Source of the DNA: Arthrobacter sp. cf158
Lineage (GTDB): Bacteria > Actinomycetota > Actinomycetes > Actinomycetales > Micrococcaceae
Length of the DNA stretch: 64,000 bases
NCBI RefSeq assembly: GCF_900106835.1
Contig: NZ_FNNR01000015.1
Location: 33,758-97,757 of the forward strand
Reading direction: 5' to 3'
Shown: positions 50,743 to 59,566 of the stretch, one piece after another
How the letters are laid out: every line of letters starts with the position of its first letter
How positions within the stretch are numbered: the first letter of the stretch is position 1
The notes under the pieces: generated by a model
What the model saw: only the letters and a program-made list of their open reading frames with translations
Told to the model about the DNA's origin: nothing
Databases searched by the model: none
Translations under genes and position numbers: made by a program

Positions 50743-51648
50743 ATGCTGTACTCCAAAGTCACCCCCGAACAGAAGCGCCTCAAGCTGCGGGAGTTGCTGG
50801 CATCCGGGACCGTGCAGCAGTTCCCAGGAGCGTTCAACCCGCTCTCGGCACGGCTGATCGAGGAAAAAGGCTTCGCCGGCGTCTACATCTCCGGGGCCGT
50901 CCTGGCCAACGACCTCGGCCTGCCCGATATCGGCCTCACCACGCTCACCGAAGTAGCCACCCGCGCCGGGCAGATCGCCCGCATGACGGACCTGCCCTCC
51001 CTGGTGGACGCGGACACCGGCTTCGGTGAGCCCATGAACGTGGCCCGGACCATCCAGGAACTTGAGAACGCAGGCCTGGCCGGCTGCCACATCGAGGACC
51101 AATTCAACCCGAAGCGCTGCGGCCACCTGGACGGCAAAAACGTGGTGGACATTGACACCGCCACCAAACGCATCCGCGCCGCAGCAGATGCCCGCCGGGA
51201 CCCGAACTTCCTCATCATGGCCCGCACCGACATCCGCGCCGTCGAAGGAATCCAGGCCGCGCAGGACCGCGCGAAAGCCCTGGTGGACGCGGGCGCTGAT
51301 GCGATCTTCCCGGAAGCCATGGCAACGTTGGACGAATTCCAGGCCATCCGTGACGCCGTGGACGTGCCCATCCTGGCCAATATGACCGAGTTCGGAAAGA
51401 GCGACCTCTTCACTGTGGACCAGCTTCAGAGTGTTGGCGTGAACATGGTCATTTACCCGGTCACCTTGCTCCGCATTGCCATGGGCGCTGCAGAGCGTAC
51501 GCTGGAATCGATCAAGGCTGCGGGGACCCAAGAGGCGCACGTTGGAGACATGCTCACCCGTGCGCGCCTCTATGAACTCGTGGACTACGAGGCATACAAC
51601 CAGTTCGATACCGGCGTTTTCAACTTCCAGGTTCCTGGCACTCGCTAG
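50743..51648 (+). CDS. prpB: 2-methylisocitrate lyase PrpB
   Basis: Isocitrate-lyase superfamily enzyme splitting methylisocitrate to pyruvate and succinate. The 301 residues include VDADTGFG and the active-site KRCGH at 124-128 (Cys126; most relatives have KKCGH). The ATG directly abuts the prpD stop (TAAATG). Confidence 0.95.
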   Translation: MLYSKVTPEQKRLKLRELLASGTVQQFPGAFNPLSARLIEEKGFAGVYISGAVLANDLGLPDIGLTTLTEVATRAGQIARMTDLPSLVDADTGFGEPMNVARTIQELENAGLAGCHIEDQFNPKRCGHLDGKNVVDIDTATKRIRAAADARRDPNFLIMARTDIRAVEGIQAAQDRAKALVDAGADAIFPEAMATLDEFQAIRDAVDVPILANMTEFGKSDLFTVDQLQSVGVNMVIYPVTLLRIAMGAAERTLESIKAAGTQEAHVGDMLTRARLYELVDYEAYNQFDTGVFNFQVPGTR

Positions 51649-51725
51649 GTTCCGGGACTCATACAGGGGAAAGCAGGCAGTCCGGGGCTTCCGGGCCGCG
51701 TGCATCATGAACGAAGGAGGGCAGC

Positions 51726-52865
51726 ATGGCAGCTGTTGATATCAAAAAAGGCCTTGCCGGCGTCGTAGTGGATTACACCGCCGTCTCGAAGGTCAACCCG
51801 GACACCAACTCGCTGCTGTATCGCGGGTACCCGGTCCAGGAACTGGCCGCCAAATGCAGCTTCGAAGAGGTCGCTTACCTCTTGTGGAACGGTGAACTGC
51901 CCGACGAAGCCCAGCTGGCAGAATTTACTGCCCGTGAACGCGCAGGCCGCGCACTGGACCCAGTGGTCAAGACAGTCGTGGATACCTTGCCCACCACAGC
52001 ACATCCCATGGATGTCTGCCGTACGGCGGCATCCGTGCTCGGCGCCCGGCACGAGTTGGCTGAGGATTCCAGCCCCGAAGCGAACATGAAAAAGGCAATC
52101 GACCTCTGGGCAGCCATGCCCGCCGTGGTGGCCTACGACCAGCGCCGCCGCCGCGGCCAGGAACCCGTGGAACCCCGCGAGGACCTGGACTACTCGGCGA
52201 ACTTCCTGTGGATGACCTTCGGAGAAGACCCCGTGGATGAGGTGGTGGAAGCGTTCAACGTCTCCATGATTCTCTACGCGGAGCACTCCTTCAACGCCTC
52301 CACCTTTACCGCCCGCGTGGTCACGTCCACCCTTTCGGACCTCCACTCAGCGGTCACTGCGGCGATCGGCGCTCTTAAGGGCCCCCTGCACGGTGGAGCC
52401 AATGAGGCCGTTATGCACACCTTTGACGAGATTGGCATCCGCAGCGAAGAATCCCTGGAGGAAGCCGCCACCCGCGCCCGCGCATGGATGGAAGACGCCC
52501 TCGCCCAAAAGAAGAAAGTCATGGGCTTCGGACACCGCGTCTACAAGCACGGCGACTCCCGCGTGCCCACCATGAAAGCCGCGCTGGACAAGATGATCGC
52601 CCACTACGGACGCCCCGAACTGCTGGGGCTCTACAACGGCTTGGAACAGGCCATGGATGAGGCCAAAGCCATCAAGCCCAACCTCGACTACCCGGCCGGC
52701 CCGACGTACCACCTCATGGGCTTCGACACGCAGACGTTCACCCCGCTGTTCGTCGCCAGCCGCATCACCGGTTGGACCGCCCACATCATGGAACAGGTGG
52801 CCTCCAACTCGCTGATCCGTCCGTTGAGCGAATACAACGGTCCGGAAGAGCGCCACGTGCCTTAG
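51726..52865 (+). CDS. prpC: 2-methylcitrate synthase PrpC
   Basis: Condenses propionyl-CoA and oxaloacetate. The 379-residue citrate-synthase fold has GGANEAV and MGFGHRVYKHGD around catalytic His, and the short chain length typical of methylcitrate synthases. ATG is five bases after GGAGG. Third gene of the prp operon after a 77-bp gap. Citrate synthase activity as a side function is common in this family. Confidence 0.93.
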   Translation: MAAVDIKKGLAGVVVDYTAVSKVNPDTNSLLYRGYPVQELAAKCSFEEVAYLLWNGELPDEAQLAEFTARERAGRALDPVVKTVVDTLPTTAHPMDVCRTAASVLGARHELAEDSSPEANMKKAIDLWAAMPAVVAYDQRRRRGQEPVEPREDLDYSANFLWMTFGEDPVDEVVEAFNVSMILYAEHSFNASTFTARVVTSTLSDLHSAVTAAIGALKGPLHGGANEAVMHTFDEIGIRSEESLEEAATRARAWMEDALAQKKKVMGFGHRVYKHGDSRVPTMKAALDKMIAHYGRPELLGLYNGLEQAMDEAKAIKPNLDYPAGPTYHLMGFDTQTFTPLFVASRITGWTAHIMEQVASNSLIRPLSEYNGPEERHVP

Positions 52866-52888
52866 GCCTCTGGAATTAAAGCAGCAGG

Positions 52889-52934
52889 AACGACGGCGGG
52901 ACGGTCACCGAAAGGCGACCGTCCCGCCGTCGTT
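52889..52934. terminator. Bidirectional terminator after prpC
   Basis: Eighteen-base perfect stem AACGACGGCGGGACGGTC (52889-52906) and complement (52917-52934) with a ten-base loop, between prpC and the convergent NUDIX gene. Confidence 0.92.
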
Positions 52935-52938
52935 TGTC

Positions 52939-53436
52939 CTACTCCCCGGGGTCCGCCCACTCCACCGTATGCACGTTGGCCACATTCTCGTTGTCCGGGG
53001 CCAAGGCAACCCGGACTTTGATCCTCTGACCGGCGATCATGGCGGGCAGCCAATGTTCGGCATCGGCCCACATGCGCTCCACCGGTAGCTGCTTGACCGG
53101 GAACCACGCGGGAGCGATTTCCTCGCTTTCCGACGGTTCCCCCACCCATGAACGCGTCAGGTAGACGGTAGTGGCCATGTCCCAGTCCGGTCGTGCCGGA
53201 AAGACGAAATCGACGGTCCCTGCCGGAATCAGGTCATCCGCCCTGACCACCACGTTGATCTCCTCCTTGACCTCCCGGCACGCCGCCTCGGAGGCGGTCT
53301 CCCCCGGCTCGACGTGCCCTCCGACGCCCACCACCTTGCCCCGGCCGAAGCCGGTCTTCTTGGTTCCGAGCAGAACGTCTTCGCCGTGCGCGCCGTCGCG
53401 GAGGAGGAAGCACAAAGTCACATGGGCTGCAGTCAT
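52939..53436 (-). CDS. NUDIX hydrolase, MutT/MTH1-like
   Basis: A 165-residue pyrophosphohydrolase with the NUDIX box GHVEPGETASEAACREVKEE at residues 40-59; the usual Gly after the box is Asn61. ATG 53436 has AAGGTAGG upstream; the longer open frame overlaps the divergent gene and is not used. May clean oxidised nucleotides such as 8-oxo-dGTP, but substrate cannot be told from sequence. Confidence 0.88.
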   Translation of the reverse strand: MTAAHVTLCFLLRDGAHGEDVLLGTKKTGFGRGKVVGVGGHVEPGETASEAACREVKEEINVVVRADDLIPAGTVDFVFPARPDWDMATTVYLTRSWVGEPSESEEIAPAWFPVKQLPVERMWADAEHWLPAMIAGQRIKVRVALAPDNENVANVHTVEWADPGE

Positions 53437-53493
53437 GCTGCCTACCTTAACCTGATCTCCCCCACTGCTGCGGCCCGTTGCTACAGTGAGCGC

Positions 53494-54252
53494 ATGACTG
53501 AAGGTGGGGGTGACGCGCGAGCCGGGGTGGCCGCCGTTAACGACGTAGCAGATGCTGTGACAAACACCGGTGGCACGGACGACGACAAGCCTGCCACCGC
53601 CAAGCCGGACCGGGACGCCTGGCTTCCGCGCTGGCTTGTGGCTCATCCGCTCTACGCCGGCTGGGTCTGGACCGTTGTGTGGGCCAGTCTCATCGTCCTG
53701 GACGAAGTGGTGGACCTGGCCGGATGGACCTGGTACTTGCTGGTCCTGGTGGCGGCCCTCCCGACGCTCATTTCCACCTTGGTGGTGCTGCATGCCACGC
53801 CGCGGAGCCACCTGAGAGCCGTCGATGCCACCGTGCTGGGACACTTCTTTGTGCGGTTCCTGGCCTTGGTTGCTGCGTTCATGGTGTGGGCCGCGTCCGT
53901 GGTGATGAGTGCGTCAATCTCCACCACGGTCCAGTCGGTGATCGGTGATTCCGAGAAAGAAGTCACGGCGCTGGGCTTCAACCTCATGCTGGCCGCGGTT
54001 CCGCTGGTGCTTTCCATTCTGTGGATGGCATTCATCGTCCGCTGTGCATGGTTCCTGCGGCGACTGCGAGGCTGGCGGCAGGTCCCCGTGAAGACGCGCG
54101 TTCCCAAGAAGTTCCTCAAAGGGCGCCCTCGCCTCAAGCGCGTGGTGGTAGGCCTGGCCCACCCAGGCCTGTTGCTGGTGGCCGGTCTGGGGACATCCCT
54201 GTTGGCCCTGTTTGTGGACGCCGTGGAGCTGACGCTGAATGTGATCGGCTAG
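53494..54252 (+). CDS. Membrane protein, unknown function
   Basis: A 252-residue protein with a disordered acidic N-terminus of about 40 residues and five likely transmembrane segments, separated by a basic cytoplasmic loop (RRLRGWRQVPVKTRVPKKFLKGRPRLKR). Divergent from the NUDIX gene and convergent with xerD, with 27 bp between stops. No family recognised; it marks the left border of the conserved xerD block. Confidence 0.7.
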   Translation: MTEGGGDARAGVAAVNDVADAVTNTGGTDDDKPATAKPDRDAWLPRWLVAHPLYAGWVWTVVWASLIVLDEVVDLAGWTWYLLVLVAALPTLISTLVVLHATPRSHLRAVDATVLGHFFVRFLALVAAFMVWAASVVMSASISTTVQSVIGDSEKEVTALGFNLMLAAVPLVLSILWMAFIVRCAWFLRRLRGWRQVPVKTRVPKKFLKGRPRLKRVVVGLAHPGLLLVAGLGTSLLALFVDAVELTLNVIG

Positions 54253-54279
54253 CCGGCCATGGGCCCGGCTTTGGCAGAT

Positions 54280-55239
54280 TTAGCCGAGCGCCCTGGGGTG
54301 CGCTGCCGCGTAAACCTCGCGCAACGTATCCGCGGTGACCAAGGTGTAAACCTGCGTGGTGGTCACTGAGGCGTGACCCAAGAGCTCCTGCACCACCCTG
54401 ACATCAGCCCCGCCTTCAAGAAGATGAGTGGCGAAGGAATGGCGCAGGGTGTGCGGCGAAACGTCCTTGGTGATGTTGGCTTTCTCCGCCGCAACTTTGA
54501 GGATGGTCCATGCGCTTTGCCTGCTGATCCGTCCGCCGCGCGCGTTAAGAAACAGGGCAGGCGTGCCTTTACCCTTGGACGCCAACAGCGGCCTGCCGCG
54601 GACAACATATGCGCCGACGGCGCGGGCGCCGTAGGAGCCGAGGGGTACCAAACGCTCCTTGGAACCCTTGCCGAACAGCCTCACGATGGCCGGATCGCCG
54701 CCGGTGTCCTCCAGGGAAACATCATCCACGTCGAGGCCCACGGCCTCGCTGATGCGGGCGCCGGTGGAGTACAGAAATTCAAGAAGCGCGCGGTCCCGGA
54801 GGCCCGTCGCGCTATCTGAGCCGGCAGCTTCAAGAATGCGCGTCACTTCGCCCACGCTGATGGCTTTGGGAAGCCGCTTGCCCGGCATGGGCGGGTGAAC
54901 ATCGCTGGCGGGATCCGCCGTCGTGGTTCCTTCCAGAGCCCAAAACTTGTGCAGACCCCGGACGGCAACCACCGTGCGGGCCGCTGAGCGGACACCCAGT
55001 GTTGCCGCGCCGTCGGATCCGTCGGACAGCGCCTGAACAAAGGCCGTTACATGATGCCGGGTGATGTTGCCGGGCTGCTCTACCCCTTGGGCGGCGAGGA
55101 AGTTTGAGTATCGGGCCAAATCGCGGCGGTACGCGGCCAAGGTGTTGGCGGCCAAGCCTCGCTCCACGCCCATATGCTGCAGGTAGTCAGTGATGGCCCG
55201 GTCGATGCCGTTGATCGTGCGCGTGGTGGCTTCGGGCAT
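54280..55239 (-). CDS. xerD: Site-specific tyrosine recombinase XerD
   Basis: Resolves chromosome dimers at dif. The 319-residue enzyme has the SAM-like N-terminal core-binding domain and the catalytic set Arg162 (STGARISE), Lys194 region, His263 and Arg266 (SPHTLRHSFATHLL), His289 (LGHASVTTTQVY) and Tyr298. Placement after the NUDIX gene and pyrG matches Rv1701 XerD. It starts two bases after the NUDIX stop, so it is in that operon. No mobile element surrounds it. Confidence 0.93.
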   Translation of the reverse strand: MPEATTRTINGIDRAITDYLQHMGVERGLAANTLAAYRRDLARYSNFLAAQGVEQPGNITRHHVTAFVQALSDGSDGAATLGVRSAARTVVAVRGLHKFWALEGTTTADPASDVHPPMPGKRLPKAISVGEVTRILEAAGSDSATGLRDRALLEFLYSTGARISEAVGLDVDDVSLEDTGGDPAIVRLFGKGSKERLVPLGSYGARAVGAYVVRGRPLLASKGKGTPALFLNARGGRISRQSAWTILKVAAEKANITKDVSPHTLRHSFATHLLEGGADVRVVQELLGHASVTTTQVYTLVTADTLREVYAAAHPRALG

Positions 55240-55241
55240 GC

Positions 55242-55904
55242 TTAGCGCTGGCTCGGGTGAGCCGGCCAGGGCGCGTTGGCAGGCCGCAGGCTGGTGAATC
55301 CGTCAGCTTTGGCAGCTGCGGCCGCCAGGATCCCCACCACGGCAGAGGGATTGTGCAAACGGCCTTCGAGCACGGCCCGCACGGCTTCTTCAAGGGGGAC
55401 CCAGTGCAGCTCGATCTCTGCCTCTTCGTCGGTGCGCGTGTGGCGGTCTGCCTCCGGCACGTCGCTGAGGCCACGCGCAAGATAGATCCGGATAGCCTCG
55501 CTGGACGAACCCGGCGAGTTGAAGAAGTCCGCCAGGACGTTCCACGTGGCTGCGTTGAGGTCCGCTTCTTCGGCAAGCTCCCGGGCCGCGCCCACCACGA
55601 ATTCTTCGCCTTCCACATCCAACAGGCCCGCCGGAATCTCCCAGAGATCCATCCCCACAGGGTGACGGTACTGCTTGAGCAGCAAAATCTCGCCGTCCAC
55701 GTTCATGGGAAGCACCGCCACGGCGCCCGGGTGGTCGATATAGTCACGGACCAGGGTGTCAGTGTCCTCACTGAGCTGGAACGAGTCACTGACGACGTCC
55801 CAAATTCGGCCTTCGTAAACCTTGCTGGTAGACAAAAGACGGCGCGGGCTCGGCATGTCCGAAACCTGCCTCGAAGTGCTGGGGGTTTCAGAGATACCGG
55901 GCAT
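55242..55904 (-). CDS. NUDIX hydrolase, ADP-ribose pyrophosphatase type
   Basis: A 220-residue protein with GLLDVEGEEFVVGAARELAEEADL as the NUDIX box and the ADP-ribose pyrophosphatase fold around it (VLPMNVDGEILLLKQYRHP, EIPAGLLD). ATG preceded by AAGGA. Orthologous by place and sequence to Rv1700. Gaps of 27 bp to pyrG and 2 bp to xerD imply one transcript. Confidence 0.92.
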   Translation of the reverse strand: MPGISETPSTSRQVSDMPSPRRLLSTSKVYEGRIWDVVSDSFQLSEDTDTLVRDYIDHPGAVAVLPMNVDGEILLLKQYRHPVGMDLWEIPAGLLDVEGEEFVVGAARELAEEADLNAATWNVLADFFNSPGSSSEAIRIYLARGLSDVPEADRHTRTDEEAEIELHWVPLEEAVRAVLEGRLHNPSAVVGILAAAAAKADGFTSLRPANAPWPAHPSQR

Positions 55905-55931
55905 CGCGCCGTCCTTCGTTAGTACTTGCGT

Positions 55932-57677
55932 TTACTTGGCAGCTACCGCGCGTGCACCGGTCTTGGTGGCCACGGGGCCGCCTTCACGACGCTCCAGGGC
56001 AGCCTTGACCAAACCTGCGAACAGCGGGTGCGGACGCGTGGGGCGGGAGCTGAGCTCCGGGTGCGCCTGCGTAGCCACGTAGAACGGGTGGACTTCACGG
56101 GGGAGCTCCACGTACTCCACCAGCTTGCCATCGGGAGAAGTACCGGAGAACACCAGGCCCTCAGCCGCGATCTGCTCGCGGTACTTGTTGTTGACCTCGT
56201 AGCGGTGACGGTGGCGTTCGCTGACCGTGGTGGTGCCATAGGTCTCGGCGATGACCGAGCCCTCGTCCAGCTTGGCTTCGTAGAGGCCCAGGCGCATGGT
56301 GCCGCCAAGGTCACCCTTGCCGTCCACGATGTCCAGCTGCTCTTCCATGGTGGCGATGACCGGGTACTTGGAATCGGGCTCGAACTCGCTCGAGGAAGCA
56401 CCTTCAAGGCCAACCACGTTGCGGGCGTACTCGATCACCATGCACTGCAGGCCGAGGCACAGGCCCAGGACGGGGAGCTTGGATTCACGGGCGAACTTCA
56501 GGGCGCCAAGCTTGCCCTCAAGGCCACGGATGCCGAAGCCGCCGGGTACGCAGATGGCGTCCACGCCGGCAAGGGACTTGGTGGCGCCGGCAAGCGTTTC
56601 ACATTCGTCCGAAGGAACCCAGCGGATCTTAACCTTGGCCTCATTGGCAAAACCGCCGGCACGGAGTGCTTCGGTCACCGAGAGGTACGCATCCGGGAGG
56701 TCGATGTACTTGCCCACGAGGGCGATCTCGACCTCGTGCTTGGGGTTGTGGACAGCTTCGAGGAGCTTGTCCCACTTGCTCCAGTCCACGTCCTTGAACG
56801 GCAGATCCAGTGCGCGGACGATGTACGAGTCCAGCCCTTGGGAGTGCAGCGTCTTGGGAATGTCGTAGATGCTGGGCGCGTCAGCGGCGTTGACCACGGC
56901 GTCGATATCGACATCGCACATGCGGCCGATCTTCTCGCGCATGGCCTCGGGCACTTCGCGGTCCGAACGGATCACGATTGCTTCCGGCTGGATGCCGATG
57001 GAGCGAAGGGCTGCCACCGAGTGCTGCGTGGGCTTGGTCTTCAGTTCCTGGGAAGGTCCGATGTACGGGACCAGCGAGACGTGAAGGAAGAAGACGTTGT
57101 TGCGACCCACATCCTGGCGGACCTGGCGGGCCGACTCAAGGAACGGCTGCGACTCGATGTCGCCCACGGTTCCACCGATTTCGGTGATGATGACGTCTGG
57201 AGCGTTCTTGCCCTCGGCGGGCAAGCGCATACGGCGCTTGATCTCATCGGTGATGTGCGGGATGACCTGCACAGTGTCTCCGAGGTACTCGCCGCGGCGT
57301 TCCTTGGCGATAACGGTGGAGTAGATCTGGCCGGTTGTGACGTTGGCCGAACCTTCGAGGTTTTCGTCGAGGAAGCGCTCGTAGTGTCCGATGTCGAGGT
57401 CGGTTTCGGCGCCGTCATCCGTCACGAATACTTCACCGTGCTGGAAGGGGTTCATCGTGCCCGGATCCACGTTCAGATACGGATCGAGCTTCTGCATAGT
57501 TACAGACAAACCGCGTGCCCGCAGCAGGTGGCCGAGGCTGGAAGCCGTCAGACCCTTACCGAGCGAGGACGCCACACCACCGGTGACGAAGATGTGTTTG
57601 GTCGTCTTGGACGAGCCCGGGAACCGGGAATTTACACGGGAATTTGATCGCTGCACCACGGAATTCGAGCTTATCAT
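55932..57677 (-). CDS. pyrG: CTP synthase
   Basis: Makes CTP from UTP with glutamine. The 581 residues include the amidoligase domain (HIFVTGGVASSLGKGLTASSLG, DPYLNVDPGTMNPFQHGE) and the glutaminase domain with LGLCLGLQCM (nucleophile Cys) and the C-terminal His/Glu pair. ATG 57677 with GGAAGG eight bases upstream gives a 25-residue leader before the conserved start. In mycobacteria two envelope genes (Rv1697, Rv1698) lie between recN and pyrG; here only 146 bp remain. Confidence 0.96.
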   Translation of the reverse strand: MISSNSVVQRSNSRVNSRFPGSSKTTKHIFVTGGVASSLGKGLTASSLGHLLRARGLSVTMQKLDPYLNVDPGTMNPFQHGEVFVTDDGAETDLDIGHYERFLDENLEGSANVTTGQIYSTVIAKERRGEYLGDTVQVIPHITDEIKRRMRLPAEGKNAPDVIITEIGGTVGDIESQPFLESARQVRQDVGRNNVFFLHVSLVPYIGPSQELKTKPTQHSVAALRSIGIQPEAIVIRSDREVPEAMREKIGRMCDVDIDAVVNAADAPSIYDIPKTLHSQGLDSYIVRALDLPFKDVDWSKWDKLLEAVHNPKHEVEIALVGKYIDLPDAYLSVTEALRAGGFANEAKVKIRWVPSDECETLAGATKSLAGVDAICVPGGFGIRGLEGKLGALKFARESKLPVLGLCLGLQCMVIEYARNVVGLEGASSSEFEPDSKYPVIATMEEQLDIVDGKGDLGGTMRLGLYEAKLDEGSVIAETYGTTTVSERHRHRYEVNNKYREQIAAEGLVFSGTSPDGKLVEYVELPREVHPFYVATQAHPELSSRPTRPHPLFAGLVKAALERREGGPVATKTGARAVAAK

Positions 57678-57823
57678 CAATTACGCCTTCCAAGCGTCTG
57701 TTCGGATTCCCCAAATGGTCAATGGTTGCTCACCACTGCATTCCAGGCAAGAGGCAAGCGGACTGGAGAGCGCGGATGTGACAGTCCTCGCACTTCTTCG
57801 GCGCACCGCAGCGGTTCCCGGCC

Positions 57824-59563
57824 TCAGGCTCGCTGGGGCAGGAGCTTCGCATCATCCAGCAACTCCTGGGCATGGGCCTGCGCAGACTCCGAGTCCTCCT
57901 GGCCGGCCAGCATGCGCGCAAGCTCCTTGACCCGCTCGTCGTCGCTGAGGAGTTGAACGTCACTGGAGGTGAATCCTGTGGTCGTCTTCCCGTCTGAGCC
58001 CCGGACGGACGTCTTGGTCACCCGGATATGCTGATCGGCGAATGCTGCCACCTGGGGCAGGTGGGTCACCACCAGCACCTGGACGTGGCGGGCCAACATG
58101 GCCAGGCGTCGTCCAATTTCGACGGCGGCACGACCGCCCACACCGGCGTCCACCTCGTCAAAGACAAAAGTTGGCACAGGGTCCACCGCAGCAAGTACCA
58201 CTTCGATGGCCAGCATCACCCTGGAGAGTTCACCGCCCGAAGCCCCCTTGCCCAGCGGCCTGGCCGGAGCTCCGGAGTGGGGCCGAAGGAGGAACGCGAT
58301 CTCATCGGTCCCCCAAGGGCCCAACGCACCGCTGCCGTCCACCTCGATGACCAACGTCGCATCGGCCATCGCCAGGGCCTTCAGTTCGGCGCTGACACGC
58401 GCTGACAAGTCCTTGGCCGCTTTGAGGCGTGCCTTGCTGATGCCGGCCGCCTGCTTGCGGAGCGTGGCTTCCGCAGTAGCCACTTCCGCGTCCAAAGACT
58501 CGATCCGGCTGGAGTCATCCTGCAGTTCGTCCAACCGGGTTCTGGCAGTGGCGGCCCATTCGAGGACCTCGTCAATGCTCGGCGCATATTTGCGGATCAG
58601 TTTGGCAAGGGCCGCCCGGCGTTCCTCGATTTCCGAGAGCCGTTCGGGCCCTTCGGTATCAAGGGCAGCCTGGTAACTGGACAATTCGGCCGCGATATCG
58701 TTGAGCAGGAATCCCACCTCGGCCAGCCGGCCAGCCGCGGATCGCAGTTCTTCGTCATGGTCGGCTACGTGTTCCAGTGTCCGTTTAGCCGCATCCACCA
58801 TGGACGTTGCGTCTCCGGCATCCCCGAATTCCTCGGCGATGAGCGACTCATGGGCGGCCGCTGCTGCCAGCCTCAATTCCTCGACATTCGCCAGCTTCAC
58901 AGCCTCGGCTTTGAGACTCTCGTCTTCGCCAGGCTGGGGATCCACCTCGTCAATTTCCTTGAGGGCAGCATCCAAAGACTCAGCTTCACGCAGGCGTTCG
59001 CGGGCCTCGCTGCGGAGCGTTTCGAGCTCGTTCTGGATGGCCTTCCAGTGGTTGTACAGCTCCTGATACTCCCCCAGCGCCTTCGCGAGGGGTGCCCCGG
59101 CAAACCTGTCCAGAGCATGCCGTTGCGCAGTCGCACTCTTGAGCCTGATCTGGTCCGACTGGCCATGGACCACCACCAGGCTCTCCCCCAGCTCGGCCAG
59201 CACCCCCACAGGTGCCGCGCGGCCGCCAACGTAAGCCCGGCTGCGTCCATCGGCACCCACGGTGCGTGCCAGCAGAAGTTCAGCCACGCCGTCGAACTCT
59301 TCTGCCTCACCGCCGGCCTCCTTGGCGCGCTCAACCGCACTGTGCGCCGGATCAAGCTTCAGCACGGCCTCAGCGGAAGCGGACTTGGCGCCACTCCTGA
59401 CAGCGCCGGCATCCGACCGGGCGCCGAGAAGAAGCCCGACGGCGGTCACCACCATGGTCTTGCCCGCACCGGTTTCGCCGGTGACGACGCTAAGCCCGGG
59501 CCCTAGGGGTAGTGCGGCGTCAGTAATGACGCCAAGGTCACGGATTCGGAGTTCTTCAAGCAT
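57824..59563 (-). CDS. recN: DNA repair protein RecN
   Basis: SMC-like ATPase for double-strand-break repair, 579 residues: Walker A GETGAGKT at 29-36, long coiled coils interrupted in the middle, signature SGGELSRVMLA and Walker B VFDEVDAGVGG. ATG start. It follows nadK by 3 bases. Confidence 0.95.
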   Translation of the reverse strand: MLEELRIRDLGVITDAALPLGPGLSVVTGETGAGKTMVVTAVGLLLGARSDAGAVRSGAKSASAEAVLKLDPAHSAVERAKEAGGEAEEFDGVAELLLARTVGADGRSRAYVGGRAAPVGVLAELGESLVVVHGQSDQIRLKSATAQRHALDRFAGAPLAKALGEYQELYNHWKAIQNELETLRSEARERLREAESLDAALKEIDEVDPQPGEDESLKAEAVKLANVEELRLAAAAAHESLIAEEFGDAGDATSMVDAAKRTLEHVADHDEELRSAAGRLAEVGFLLNDIAAELSSYQAALDTEGPERLSEIEERRAALAKLIRKYAPSIDEVLEWAATARTRLDELQDDSSRIESLDAEVATAEATLRKQAAGISKARLKAAKDLSARVSAELKALAMADATLVIEVDGSGALGPWGTDEIAFLLRPHSGAPARPLGKGASGGELSRVMLAIEVVLAAVDPVPTFVFDEVDAGVGGRAAVEIGRRLAMLARHVQVLVVTHLPQVAAFADQHIRVTKTSVRGSDGKTTTGFTSSDVQLLSDDERVKELARMLAGQEDSESAQAHAQELLDDAKLLPQRA

Positions 59564-59566
59564 GGT

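Noticed and set aside
48928..51708. A 926-codon open frame on the minus strand across prpD and prpB
   Set aside because: It is antisense to two well-identified enzymes and arises from their extreme GC-ending codon use; its translation shows no recognisable domain.
54280..55239. XerD as the integrase of a mobile island next to the prp module
   Set aside because: It sits in the conserved pyrG-NUDIX-xerD order and has housekeeping XerD features; no attachment repeats were found.
55926..57647. Plus-strand 573-codon open frame over pyrG
   Set aside because: Exactly mirrors CTP synthase; composition effect only.
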